Of a DNA stretch of 64,000 nt, positions 1-13,024 are shown piece after piece. Below the pieces are notes generated by a model. It was not told the DNA's origin, did no database searches, and saw only the letters and a program-made list of their open reading frames with translations. This DNA is from Verrucomicrobiota bacterium JB022 (GTDB lineage: Bacteria; Verrucomicrobiota; Verrucomicrobiia; Opitutales; Oceanipulchritudinaceae), in assembly GCA_030673845.1 (NCBI GenBank), contig JAUTCQ010000015.1:124001-188000 (forward strand). Reading direction: 5' to 3'. Position 1 is the first letter of the stretch. Every line of letters begins with the position of its first letter. The translations under genes and the position numbers were made by a program.

Positions 1-528
1 GTCAGGGAAGGGCTCGATGGTCGACACGTCGTCGTCGAAATACCAGGCCTCGCTGGTGTCGAACGTTATCATACCGCCCCAGACGCCAAACTCGTCGGCG
101 TGGTCGCCCCGTGCATTGGCCTGCCCCCGGTCGAGCGAGGCGAGGAAGTCGGGGTCGGTGGAGTCGGTGCGGTAGAGGCCCCAACCGCCGCGCGCTGCCG
201 CTTGGCCGGGATAGTCGGTTGCGCCCACAAACACCAGGATCTCGTTGGCCCGCAGGTCGAAGCCGGGGATGTAGACGGATTCGAACGTATCGACGTCGTA
301 GACCTCAAACTCGTACTGGTTGCTGCCGCCGGTCTGGATCGCCGAAAAGTCGTCTACCAACAAACCTTCAAAGACATTCGCTGCCCGTTCGATATGGGCA
401 CGCCGCCACGCGTTCTCGCCGGAGAAAAATCCAGCTTCGTCGTAACGATAGTCGAAGGTAAACGAAATGGCCGAGACGCTGGCCGCGAGGGCCAGCATGA
501 GGATGGACAGAGACGTTGAACTGCGCAT
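1..528 (-). CDS. secreted metalloprotease-like protein, 3' end cut by window edge
   Basis: The reading frame opens with ATG at 528 and runs off the left edge, leaving 176 codons. The first 20 residues form a signal peptide ending in SVSA. The rest aligns along its length with the product of the neighbouring gene at 549-1475: both share an FSGENAW/FSGDNAY segment, a FDLRANEIL/FDLGGTTL region and a W-Y-F-D-D-D-V stretch. The zinc-binding part of the relative lies just beyond the point where this gene is cut. It lies 20 bp downstream of that paralog on the same strand, which suggests tandem duplication. Activity and the expected PEP-CTERM tail cannot be judged from this fragment. Confidence 0.75.
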   Translation of the reverse strand, partial: MRSSTSLSILMLALAASVSAISFTFDYRYDEAGFFSGENAWRRAHIERAANVFEGLLVDDFSAIQTGGSNQYEFEVYDVDTFESVYIPGFDLRANEILVFVGATDYPGQAAARGGWGLYRTDSTDPDFLASLDRGQANARGDHADEFGVWGGMITFDTSEAWYFDDDVSTIEPFPD

Positions 529-548
529 TGAGAGCGTGAAGAGGACGC

Positions 549-1475
549 CTAGAGACGGCGACGGCGGTAGCTGACGATGCCGAGGACAGAGAGACCAGCG
601 AGCAGGGCGTAGGTGCGCGGCTCAGGGACTGCCACAACGTAATCGGGGTGGATTTCCCAGCCTAGATCATCAAGGCCAGCGATGTCGAGGCGCGTGAGAT
701 ACTTGCGCACGTTGGCCGCGATGTCTGGATCCATGATCACTTCCTGCGTTTCGCCGTCGAGGGTTTCGCTGGTCACCCCATTGGCCCAGTGTCCTCCGGT
801 GCTGTTGACCGGCACGGCGCTGCCATAGAGCGCGATCGAGTTCTCGCCTTGGAAGAGGTTGTTGTCGTCGATCAGGTTTTTCCAACTGGCGGCTGTACCC
901 AGGCCGAAGACGTGGCCAAACTCGTGCACGGCGACCGAATAGAAGTCGAACCGGCCGGCGAAGTCTTCCACCGTGTCCACATCGTCGTCGAAATACCAGG
1001 GCGCGGTGGTGTTGAAGGTCATGAACCCGCCCCAGTTGGCAAAGTCGTCGGCTGTTTCGCCCGTGACGGAGCCTTGACCGCGATTCACCGTTTCGAAAAA
1101 GCTCTGGGTGCCATAGCCTTCCCAGCCGCCGTAGCCACCACGCCCGAGGGTCGTACCGCCCAAATCAAACCCGCCTGCGTAGATGATGACTTCGTTCGCC
1201 GCTACGGGCCGGTCCACGACGGTCGTGGTTGAGCCGTCCCCCGGGTTGTAAATGTATTGGGTGTAGGTGTTGGGCGCTGTGGGTTGGATGGCGCTCAGCT
1301 CGTCGACCAGCAAGCGTTCGTAGACTTTGGCGGCCTCTTCCAGATAGATCCGGCGATAGGCGTTATCCCCCGAGAAAAAGCTGTTGGTATCGTAGGTATA
1401 GTCCAGGGTGATCTGCAGGCCATGGGCCGCAGTCGTGATCAATCCAATCGTTATTAAAGGGAGAAGTGTGCGCAT
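549..1475 (-). CDS. PEP-CTERM secreted metalloprotease-like protein
   Basis: The product is 308 residues from the ATG at 1475. That start places a signal peptide (about residues 1-19) at the N terminus; an upstream in-frame start would add 24 residues that do not look like one. Residues 184-188 are HEFGH, followed by VFGLGT, resembling the metzincin zinc motif HExxHxxGxxH but with Thr in place of the third His. The C terminus carries VPEP, a hydrophobic stretch and RRRR, the classic PEP-CTERM signal recognised by an exosortase in Gram-negative bacteria. The protein is therefore probably exported and processed at the cell surface. Proteolytic activity is likely but unproven because of the altered third ligand. 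Confidence 0.85.
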   Translation of the reverse strand: MRTLLPLITIGLITTAAHGLQITLDYTYDTNSFFSGDNAYRRIYLEEAAKVYERLLVDELSAIQPTAPNTYTQYIYNPGDGSTTTVVDRPVAANEVIIYAGGFDLGGTTLGRGGYGGWEGYGTQSFFETVNRGQGSVTGETADDFANWGGFMTFNTTAPWYFDDDVDTVEDFAGRFDFYSVAVHEFGHVFGLGTAASWKNLIDDNNLFQGENSIALYGSAVPVNSTGGHWANGVTSETLDGETQEVIMDPDIAANVRKYLTRLDIAGLDDLGWEIHPDYVVAVPEPRTYALLAGLSVLGIVSYRRRRL

Positions 1476-1676
1476 GGTAAGATCCCGCGAGCAGGATGAA
1501 GGGTGAACTCGTTGATTTATATCGGCCGAACAGGATCGGAATCTCAATACTTCCGATGTCGTTTCTGGGTCGCAACTTTGTCAACGTAACGTAAACCAGC
1601 GCTCTGGCGGCGTGGGTGCTGCCGTCGCTTTTTGGATTTCCGGCGCGGGGCGGATGTGCTTAGCTGGAGGCTTTTC

Positions 1677-3626
1677 ATGATCGAGATCCAGCAGCTTTCC
1701 CTCCGCTACGGTCCCAAGGCGCTCTACGACGGCATCAGCGCCCGCTTGGGCGACCGCGACCGCATCGGCTTGGTGGGCAGCAACGGCTCCGGCAAGTCGA
1801 CCCTGCTCAAGGTGCTGCTCGGCAAGGTCGATTACGACGGCGGGCGGATCGACCGCAGCCAGGGCACCACCCTCGGCTACCTGCCGCAGGACGGCCTCGA
1901 AGCCCACGGCCAGCCCGTGCTCGAAGAAGTGATGCAGGCCGACGTGCGCACCTACGAGCTGCAGGCCGAGATGCACGCCGCCAGCGAACGCCTGCACGAG
2001 CTGCCCCATGACAGCGCGCCCTACCACCAGACGCTGGAGCACATCGGCGAGATCGAGCGCGAGCTGGAGGCCCGCGAGGCCCACAAGCTGCAGGCGCGGG
2101 CCGAAAAGGTGCTCAGCGGCCTCGGCTTTGCGCCCAAGGACTTTGTGCGCGATTGCGGCGAGTTTTCCGGCGGCTGGCAGATGCGCATTGCGCTGTCGAA
2201 GCTCCTGCTCGCCCAGCCCACTTTCCTGTTGCTCGACGAGCCGACGAATCACCTCGATTTGCCCTCCCAACGCTGGCTGGAGCAATACCTGCGCACCTAC
2301 CCCGGCGGCCTCGTCCTCATCTCGCACGACCGTGCCTTCCTCGACGAGCTGACGACCAAGACTTTCGCCCTCTCGCGCGGCAACCTCTACGTCTACAACG
2401 GCAACTACAGCTTTTACGAGGCCGAGCACGCCCAGCGCAAAGCCGTTGCGCTCGCCCAGCGCGAGAGCCAGGAGCGCCAGATGGAGAAGACGCAGGCCTT
2501 TATCGATCGCTTCCGCGCCAAGGCCTCCAAGGCCGCCCAAGTGCAGAGCCGGATCAAGGCGATGGACAAGATCGAGCTGGTCGAGATCGAAGACGACGAG
2601 GCGAGCGTCAGCTTCAAGTTCCCGCCCGCTCCCCGCTGCGGCGCCACCGTGCTCGAGATCAAGGGCCTGCACAAGGCCTACGGCAGCCTCCGCCTGTTTG
2701 AGGGCTTCGACCTCAAGATCGAGAAGGGCGAGCGCCTCGCGGTGGTGGGCGTCAATGGTGCCGGTAAATCGACCCTCGCCCGCATGATGGCAGGCGACGA
2801 GCCGATGGACCAGGGCACGCGCGAGCTGGGCCACCAGGTGCAGCTCAGCTACTTCGCCCAGCACCAGACGGAATCGCTCGACCCCAACGACAACGTGGTG
2901 CAGGCGGCACTGCGCGGTCTCAATGCCACCGAGCAGCAGGCCCGCGACGTCTTGGGCTCGTTCCTCTTCCGGGGCGACGAGGCCTTCAAGCCCGTGCGCG
3001 TGCTCAGCGGCGGCGAAAAGAACCGTCTCGCGCTCGCTCGCATGCTGCTCCAGCCCGCCAACTTCTTCATCCTAGACGAGCCGACGAACCACCTCGACAT
3101 GCAGAGCAAGCGCACCCTGCAGCAGGCGTTGCGGCTCTACGACGGCGGCTTTTGCATCATCTCGCACGACCGGGACTTCCTCGACCCGATCGTGCAAAAG
3201 GTGCTCGAAATCAGCCCCAGCGGCCACCGCATGTTCTGGGGCAACGTCAGCGAATACCTCGCCAAGGTGGAGGCCGATCAGGCGGCTGCCAGTGCCGCCG
3301 CCGCGGGCAAAGCCACCAGCGCCGCCGTGCCGGTCGACAATCTCAACGCCAAGGAGCGCCGCCAGCGCGAGGCCGAAAAGCGTCGCGTGCTCCAGCCCCT
3401 GCGCCAGAACGTGGAGCGTCTGGAGGCCGAAGTCGAGCGCCTCGACGCTGCCATTGCCACGTGGGAAGAAAAGATGAAAGATGCCGCCTTCTTCTCCCGC
3501 AGCGACGGCCTCAAGGAAGACATGCAGGCCTACGAGCAAACCAAGCGCGACCAGCAAAATGCGATGGAAGCCTGGGAATTCGCCCAGGTCGAACTCGAAG
3601 AAGCCGAAGAGCGCTGGCAGGGGTAG
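1677..3626 (+). CDS. ABC-F family ATP-binding protein (Uup/YheS type)
   Basis: This 649-residue protein has two ABC ATPase domains and no membrane segments, the hallmark of ABC-F proteins, which act on the ribosome rather than in transport. The first domain has Walker A GSNGSGKS (about 34-41), signature SGGW and Walker B LLLDEPTNHLD. The second has GVNGAGKS, LSGGEKNRLAL and FILDEPTNHLD. The C-terminal 120 residues are charged and predicted coiled coil, as in Uup. The ATG at 1677 was chosen over an in-frame start at 1632 because GGAGG lies 7 bases upstream and the ABC fold begins at once (MIEIQQLSLRYG). The precise subfamily is not settled. Confidence 0.93.
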   Translation: MIEIQQLSLRYGPKALYDGISARLGDRDRIGLVGSNGSGKSTLLKVLLGKVDYDGGRIDRSQGTTLGYLPQDGLEAHGQPVLEEVMQADVRTYELQAEMHAASERLHELPHDSAPYHQTLEHIGEIERELEAREAHKLQARAEKVLSGLGFAPKDFVRDCGEFSGGWQMRIALSKLLLAQPTFLLLDEPTNHLDLPSQRWLEQYLRTYPGGLVLISHDRAFLDELTTKTFALSRGNLYVYNGNYSFYEAEHAQRKAVALAQRESQERQMEKTQAFIDRFRAKASKAAQVQSRIKAMDKIELVEIEDDEASVSFKFPPAPRCGATVLEIKGLHKAYGSLRLFEGFDLKIEKGERLAVVGVNGAGKSTLARMMAGDEPMDQGTRELGHQVQLSYFAQHQTESLDPNDNVVQAALRGLNATEQQARDVLGSFLFRGDEAFKPVRVLSGGEKNRLALARMLLQPANFFILDEPTNHLDMQSKRTLQQALRLYDGGFCIISHDRDFLDPIVQKVLEISPSGHRMFWGNVSEYLAKVEADQAAASAAAAGKATSAAVPVDNLNAKERRQREAEKRRVLQPLRQNVERLEAEVERLDAAIATWEEKMKDAAFFSRSDGLKEDMQAYEQTKRDQQNAMEAWEFAQVELEEAEERWQG

Positions 3627-3656
3627 GGGAGTGGGTTGAAAAGCAAGTAGGTAGTA

Positions 3657-3753
3657 GGTGTCACGCGAAGTCGCCAAGATGCAAAAGAAAGATTTTTGAT
3701 CCCCCTTTTGATGAGGGGCTTCTTCGCGGCTCTGCGCCTTGGCGTGAGGCCTC
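3657..3753. repeat. imperfect inverted-repeat spacer element
   Basis: The spacer between the ABC-F gene and the convergent DUF2254 gene has a left arm at about 3661-3688 (TCACGCGAAGTCGCCAAGAT...) and a right arm at about 3722-3749 whose reverse complement starts TCACGCCAAGGCGCAGAGCC. About 20 of 28 positions agree. The right arm is nearly the same as 35761-35788 elsewhere in the window, so this is a dispersed repeat. Confidence 0.6.
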
Positions 3754-3757
3754 TTGT

Positions 3758-5020
3758 TTAGAGCGCTCTCCACTGCGCCACTTCCTGCAACCGTTCCTTA
3801 TCGGCGGCGAAGGTGAGGGCTTGCTCGGCGCGTGCGAGGGCTTGGGCGGCGTGCTCGTGGGAGTAGCGGATGAGTTCGGCGTCTCCCGTGCGGGCGAGGG
3901 CGGCGAAGGCCTTTTGGAGGCGGATCTGCACCTCGGGGGAGGTGGCACCGTCGCGTGCGATGGGCGGGAAAAAGTCGTCGAACATGTCGTCGGCCTTGAG
4001 TGGTGGCACGTAGACGCGCTGGTAAATGCGTTCCCCTTCGGGGGCGACCAGCTTCTTGCGCTCGGCCCAGCGGGACAGGATACGCACGCCTGTGCCGATG
4101 ACCTGGATTGCCGTGCCCGGATCGTTGATGGCCGGGGAGAGGGCGCGGATGGCGATCTCATGCAGCACGGCGAGCCCAAAGCGCGGATCCTGGCGGAAGG
4201 AGCGCGTGTGGCCCATGATGAAGCCGCGCCGGATCTCCGCCCACACCTCTTCGCCGGCGAGTTCGCCCCGCACGTGTGCCAAAGGGAGGGTGGCGTCGAG
4301 GAATTTACCGGGTAAGGCAGCCACGTAGATGTCGACGCCATATTCCTGGGCCGTCGCCGCGAGGTGCGGCATGTCGATGTGCTGGACGTAGGCGACGGTT
4401 TCGGCCGCCACCGGCACGGCGTCGGCGGGAATGGCATCATCTTGTAATAACGGCACGCCGCCGAGGTAGGGTGTGCGCAGACGGGTTTCGAGGGCTACGG
4501 TCGCCGCCCGCTCCACGCGGTCGATCGTTTCGGTAACACGGCCGAGCCGCGCGAGGTATTCGATCCAGCTCAAGAGGGCTACGACGATCATTACGATCAC
4601 ACCGATCGTGACGACGAAGAGGATCAGCCGCCCCTTTTCTCCATAGACTCCCGTCTGGAGGGTGACGATGCCTACGATGCTGAAGATGAAAGCGCCGAGG
4701 AAGGTGGAGAGCGCGCGATGCGAGAGCTTGTCTTCGATCAGCAGCTGGGTGGCGCGCGGGGTGACGTTGCTGGTGGCCGCCCCATACGCTGCCACCATCG
4801 TGCTGAGCGAGAAGATCGTGACCGAGAGCATGCTGGTCGCGAGGATGTTGAGGATGGAGCCCACCGAGTCGGCCCCGATCTTCTGCGGCAAGTCGAAGGG
4901 GATGAACTGCTTGAGCAGGATGGCCAGTAGCGGCGTGATCACCGCCACTACGCCATAGAGGCTGGCGTTCACCCAAAGGCGCGACGAGAGCTGCGAGATG
5001 ATCCAGAGAAAGCGCGACAT
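3758..5020 (-). CDS. DUF2254 family membrane protein
   Basis: The product is about 420 residues from the ATG at 5020; a TTG at 5089 would add 23 basic residues and is less likely. Hydrophobic segments near residues 20-40, 60-85, 105-130 and 135-160 give four membrane spans, followed by a soluble C-terminal half. The sequence between spans (ATSMLSVTIFSLSTMV, then SNVTPRATQLLIED) is the conserved core of DUF2254 proteins. Their function is unknown. It stands alone on this strand, downstream of the gyrA terminator. Confidence 0.85.
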   Translation of the reverse strand: MSRFLWIISQLSSRLWVNASLYGVVAVITPLLAILLKQFIPFDLPQKIGADSVGSILNILATSMLSVTIFSLSTMVAAYGAATSNVTPRATQLLIEDKLSHRALSTFLGAFIFSIVGIVTLQTGVYGEKGRLILFVVTIGVIVMIVVALLSWIEYLARLGRVTETIDRVERAATVALETRLRTPYLGGVPLLQDDAIPADAVPVAAETVAYVQHIDMPHLAATAQEYGVDIYVAALPGKFLDATLPLAHVRGELAGEEVWAEIRRGFIMGHTRSFRQDPRFGLAVLHEIAIRALSPAINDPGTAIQVIGTGVRILSRWAERKKLVAPEGERIYQRVYVPPLKADDMFDDFFPPIARDGATSPEVQIRLQKAFAALARTGDAELIRYSHEHAAQALARAEQALTFAADKERLQEVAQWRAL

Positions 5021-5101
5021 GCGTAAGGCACGTATGCTCAACTGGCTCGGGGTCGCAAGTTGTCGGCGCAAGGAGATGCGGCTGCGCAACCAGCCACGCG
5101 C

Positions 5102-5137
5102 AAAAAAGGCAGGCCCCGTGGTGGGAGCCTGCCTGCC
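5102..5137 (-). terminator. Rho-independent terminator of gyrA
   Basis: Read on the minus strand just after the gyrA stop, GGCAGGC pairs with GCCTGCC across a GC-rich loop and is followed by six T. Arms on the plus strand are 5108-5114 and 5131-5137 (alternatively 5127-5133), with the A run at 5102-5107. Confidence 0.78.
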
Positions 5138-5160
5138 AAAAACCGTCGAATCCGCCGTAT

Positions 5161-7593
<2,433 letters not shown>

Positions 7594-7625
7594 GAGGAGA
7601 AAGTGGGAAAAGGAAATTGATTAAT

Positions 7626-7656
7626 GAACAGGAGTTAAAAGGAGTTAAAAAGAGTG
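7626..7656 (+). repeat. left arm of perfect 31-bp inverted repeat
   Basis: Identical to the reverse complement of 8050-8080. It contains the stop codon of the GxxExxY gene (TTA at 7645-7647 on the plus strand). Confidence 0.9.
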
Positions 7657-8052
7657 CTGCTTTTCGTTCAGGTAGAGACGGTGGATTCCGTTTTTGAGCG
7701 AGACTTCGTGAAAATTCAGCAGAAGGCCTACCTCTAGGTTTAATAGCTTCATATAGCTCATGATTTGTGCTTTATGAATTGGTATGATGGCTTCGACAGC
7801 TTTTAGTTCTACGATGATTGCATTATTCACAATCAAGTCGCACTTCAGAGTGTGTTCCAAGACCAAGTCCCGATAACGAACTTTTACCAGCTTCTGTCGT
7901 TCGCATTTAAAACCTTGAGTGGTCAATTCGTAGGCGAGACATTGCTCGTAAAGAGATTCGAGCAGCCCAGGCCCCAGCGCGGTGTGAACGCTATAAGCTG
8001 CTTTCAGAATCGCAGCGCTAAGTTCCTGATGGGATGCTTGTTTCGCAATCAC
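7645..8052 (-). CDS. GxxExxY protein (PD-(D/E)XK nuclease-like)
   Basis: The product is 135 residues from a GTG at 8052, with GGAG 9 bases upstream inside the flanking repeat. It matches the GxxExxY family: the eponymous motif reads GLLESLY, and a following CDLIVNN...IVELKAV segment supplies the D...ExK pattern of PD-(D/E)XK nucleases. Family members are common in Verrucomicrobiota, Planctomycetota and related phyla, often in several copies per genome; their biological role is not established. The gene sits in the gyrB-gyrA transcription unit, in the same direction, and is bounded exactly by a 31-bp inverted repeat. Lower GC than its neighbours supports acquisition by transfer. Confidence 0.9.
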   Translation of the reverse strand: MIAKQASHQELSAAILKAAYSVHTALGPGLLESLYEQCLAYELTTQGFKCERQKLVKVRYRDLVLEHTLKCDLIVNNAIIVELKAVEAIIPIHKAQIMSYMKLLNLEVGLLLNFHEVSLKNGIHRLYLNEKQHSF

Positions 8053-8080
8053 TCTTTTTAACTCCTTTTAACTCCTGTTC
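8050..8080 (-). repeat. right arm of perfect 31-bp inverted repeat
   Basis: Reverse complement of 7626-7656. Read on the minus strand it supplies the ribosome-binding GGAG and the GTG start codon of the GxxExxY gene. Confidence 0.9.
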
Positions 8081-8099
8081 CAATTATTCCTATTTATTC

Positions 8100-10625
<2,526 letters not shown>

Positions 10626-10898
10626 TTAAGCCTGAATGTTAAACGTCCAGATTGCCGGAAACGGGCCCCCGTGGCCAGAGAAAAATGCGGTTCCCAAGGT
10701 CATCGCGGCATCTTTCTTCCCGCCGCTGCGCAAGCGGCTTCAGCAGCCATTTCACCGCTCGGCAAATTGCACCAATCTGACTCACTGTATATGGTTATTT
10801 CATACTGGGGCGATTTGGGTGACGAAGTGGTGTCTTTCCGCAAACTTTTGCGACTACTCTTGCCGGGGCTGGGATATCCCTCTACGGGGTAGGGCAAC

Positions 10899-11345
10899 AT
10901 GAAGATCAATTTCACCAACAAGGAATTCCGGACTCTCCTCGAACTCGTCCACGTGGGCGCCATGGTCGCCGAAGCGGCGGAGGCGAGCGAAGAGGGCCAC
11001 GATGAGCTGTGCGCCAAGCTGCGCGCCCTCGCCCCCGAGTTGGGCTGCGCCGACTGCGTCGAAAAATTCGACGACGAGATCGTGCCCAGCGAGGGCTTCG
11101 AGTTCGAGCTGCACGAGAAGATCCTCGACCCTTATGCCGACACCGTGTTCTGGAACGAGCTGGCCCTGCAGCTGGCCACGCGCGATCTCGGCCGCAGCAA
11201 CCCCGAGCTGGTGGAAGCCGACGACTTCAGCCCGCAGATCATCGAAGCCATGGCCCCGCTGATGCAGCGCTACAGCCTCGAATTTGCCGAAAACGGCCTC
11301 GAAAACCTCGAGCTGGTCGGCGGCGGCAAGAACAAGCGCGGGTAA
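10899..11345 (+). CDS. conserved acidic protein of unknown function
   Basis: A 148-residue, acidic, soluble protein without signal peptide or membrane span. It opens MKINFTNKEFRTLLELVHVG and is rich in Glu, Asp and Leu, which suggests an alpha-helical fold. I do not recognise a family. The start at 10899 is the first ATG in frame. It is transcribed away from gyrB across a 288-bp spacer and converges on the LolA-like gene. Coding potential is supported by the strong third-position GC bias. Confidence 0.7.
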   Translation: MKINFTNKEFRTLLELVHVGAMVAEAAEASEEGHDELCAKLRALAPELGCADCVEKFDDEIVPSEGFEFELHEKILDPYADTVFWNELALQLATRDLGRSNPELVEADDFSPQIIEAMAPLMQRYSLEFAENGLENLELVGGGKNKRG

Positions 11346-11351
11346 CGCTCT

Positions 11352-11369
11352 GGCACCCAATCGGGTGCC
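11352..11369. terminator. possible hairpin between convergent genes
   Basis: GGCACCC pairs perfectly with GGGTGCC across an AATC loop, 7 bases after the preceding stop codon and between convergent genes. There is no U tract, so terminator function is uncertain. Confidence 0.35.
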
Positions 11370-11387
11370 CGAGAGGCCACCTCGGCT

Positions 11388-12317
11388 CTAATTCGCCCGG
11401 CGGAGGTAGACGCCCTGGATGTCTCCGCTCGGCGCTTCCGTTTCGACGGGGGCCGGGCGGTTGGCAGAGCGCAAGAGCGCCTGACGGGGGACGTGGAAGA
11501 AGCTGTTGGGGAAGTCTGCGTTTACGCTGACGGAGGAGACGGTGGCGGTCCGGTAGGGCTGGCCGTCGATGCGCGCCTCGATCTCGACCGGCAGGAGCAC
11601 GCCTTCGTAGCGTTTGTAGCGTTTGTAGAAAAACATCGCCTCCTGCTTTACGCCGGCAAACTCGTCGGCCTGGCGCACGGCCACGGGCAAAAAGCGCTCG
11701 CTGTCGATAAAGTAGCGCGGCTGGCTGCCATCGGGTAGCGTCACGTCGAGCAGGTAGACGGGGCGGCCTGCGATCTCGCTCGTGCCCATGTAGCGAAAGA
11801 CGTAGCCCTTGTCGCGGTAATCGCCAAACGGGCCGCGAAAATCCGCCTTCTGCTGCAGCTTTCTCAGCTCTGGGCCCACCACGTAGTCACCCGGCTTGGC
11901 CTCCGGCTTCAGCTCGCGCGCCCAGCCAAACTGGCCATCCGTCACCTGCACCTGCAAGTGCTCCCAGCCGAGGTGGTAGCGGTAGCGCTCTTCGCGATAG
12001 CGCCCATCGGCCTGGGCAAAAGTCGTGATCGTGTATTCCTGCGTCGGCTCCACGAAATCCGTCACCACCTTGAGGCTCTTCAGGCTCGCGAAAGCTTCCT
12101 GGCCACCGAGGGCCTGCACCACGAGGTCGACAATCTTCGCTGCCGTCTCGTCGGTTTGGGGCGGGGGCGTCTGCGTCCGCTCGATCCTGCCGACCGCGGG
12201 AGGGTTGGACGGTTTGGGCGCTGAAGCCGTGCTTCCGGTTTGGGCTGGCAACGCGCAAACGGGCAACAGGATCGGGCACAGCAAGGACAGCAGGCGCAGG
12301 CGGGACCTTTTCAGCAT
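11388..12317 (-). CDS. secreted LolA/MucB-like outer-membrane protein
   Basis: The 309-residue product from the ATG at 12317 starts with a signal peptide (LLSLLCPILLPVCALPAQ). A longer in-frame start at 12473 would bury this signal and overlap the upstream gene, so it was not used. After a Pro/Thr-rich linker, residues from about 60 onward (VVQALGGQEAFASLKSLKVV, then repeated beta-strand patterns with paired aromatics) resemble the half-barrel fold of lipoprotein-sorting proteins. Binding of a lipid or hydrophobic ligand in the periplasm is plausible but inferred from fold-like features only. It may be the last gene of the minus-strand run beginning at 18384. Confidence 0.65.
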   Translation of the reverse strand: MLKRSRLRLLSLLCPILLPVCALPAQTGSTASAPKPSNPPAVGRIERTQTPPPQTDETAAKIVDLVVQALGGQEAFASLKSLKVVTDFVEPTQEYTITTFAQADGRYREERYRYHLGWEHLQVQVTDGQFGWARELKPEAKPGDYVVGPELRKLQQKADFRGPFGDYRDKGYVFRYMGTSEIAGRPVYLLDVTLPDGSQPRYFIDSERFLPVAVRQADEFAGVKQEAMFFYKRYKRYEGVLLPVEIEARIDGQPYRTATVSSVSVNADFPNSFFHVPRQALLRSANRPAPVETEAPSGDIQGVYLRRAN

Positions 12318-12396
12318 GACGGGCTTAGCGTAGGGGAGAAAACAGCGGGGGCAACGGCATTTCCCGCCGCCCAGGCAAGCATAAGCAGCCGTGCGC

Positions 12397-13020
12397 CTAA
12401 TCGGCAAGTCGTAGCTCTGCCTCGTAGGTGAGAAACCTCTGCAGGCTCTGAAGAGATGCCTTAGCGTGCGCATCTTCCACCGCTTCCAGCTCGCTCAGCG
12501 GATGGGCCAGCCAGTGGTAGGCCTCCGCCCGCTCTTCGTCCGGCAGCCGTGCCAGCCAACCTTCGTTGACAGGGTAGCCCTCGGCACGGGTCCAGCGAAA
12601 GAGCGCCTTTAGCAGCACGAGCGTCGGCTTGCGGCTGCGGATCAGCGCACGCCAGGTCTGGAGGGTCAGCTCGAACAACTCCGGCACCGGCTGGCCGTCG
12701 GGCACGTTGTCGCGCACCCAACGATTCCACTGCGCCGCGGCTTGAAAGGACGGGTAGTGCTGGGCCAGCTCGGGGTGACGCGCGATGTGGATCGCGTCCT
12801 TGAGAAAGCCGGGGCCGCTACCCTTGCGCCGGTCGAGGTGAGCCTCCGCATGGTCGAAGAGGTCGAGCGCGGCCAGCGGCTGGTTTTTGCGTTTGGCCAT
12901 GCGCTGCAGCAGCATCATGCGCCCATCTTCCCGCTCTAGGCACCAGGTGCGCAAATGGGCCTCGCCACCGGGCTCGCGACCCAGCACCAGCACTTCGAAG
13001 GTGCGCTCGGCAGAGGCCAT
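12397..13020 (-). CDS. recO: RecO-like DNA repair protein
   Basis: A 207-residue protein whose N-terminal half follows the RecO pattern: a beta-rich OB-fold start (FEVLVLGREPGGEAHLRTW, MLLQRMAKRKNQPLAALDLFDHAEA) with a basic linker, then a helical region. RecO anneals DNA and loads RecA with RecR in gap repair. The zinc-binding cysteines of many RecO proteins are absent, and the protein is shorter than the usual 230-250 residues, so this is a divergent member. It starts 4 bp after the DUF502 gene, consistent with co-transcription. The RecO call rests on pattern resemblance; an unrelated helical protein is possible. Confidence 0.55.
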   Translation of the reverse strand: MASAERTFEVLVLGREPGGEAHLRTWCLEREDGRMMLLQRMAKRKNQPLAALDLFDHAEAHLDRRKGSGPGFLKDAIHIARHPELAQHYPSFQAAAQWNRWVRDNVPDGQPVPELFELTLQTWRALIRSRKPTLVLLKALFRWTRAEGYPVNEGWLARLPDEERAEAYHWLAHPLSELEAVEDAHAKASLQSLQRFLTYEAELRLAD

Positions 13021-13024
13021 GGGG

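Larger units (their letters stand above)
7626..8080. mobile_element. candidate GxxExxY mobile unit with perfect 31-bp inverted repeats
   Basis: A 455-bp unit lies between gyrB and gyrA. Its ends are perfect 31-bp inverted repeats at 7626-7656 and 8050-8080; the arm begins GAACAGGAGTTAAAAGGAGT and contains a tandem GGAGTTAAAA. The only gene inside starts (GTG, 8052) and stops (TAA, 7645) within the two arms. The interior is visibly AT-richer than gyrA and gyrB. I see no convincing target-site duplication, so the mobility mechanism is inference. Confidence 0.6.

Noticed and set aside
7626-7656. CRISPR or attachment-site reading of the tandem GGAGTTAAAA repeat
   Set aside because: Only two adjacent copies occur in each arm, with no spacers, cas genes or integrase.
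7617-8092. Target-site duplication around the GxxExxY unit
   Set aside because: The flanks ATTAAT on the left and CAATTATT on the right look alike but are not the same sequence, so I do not claim a duplication.
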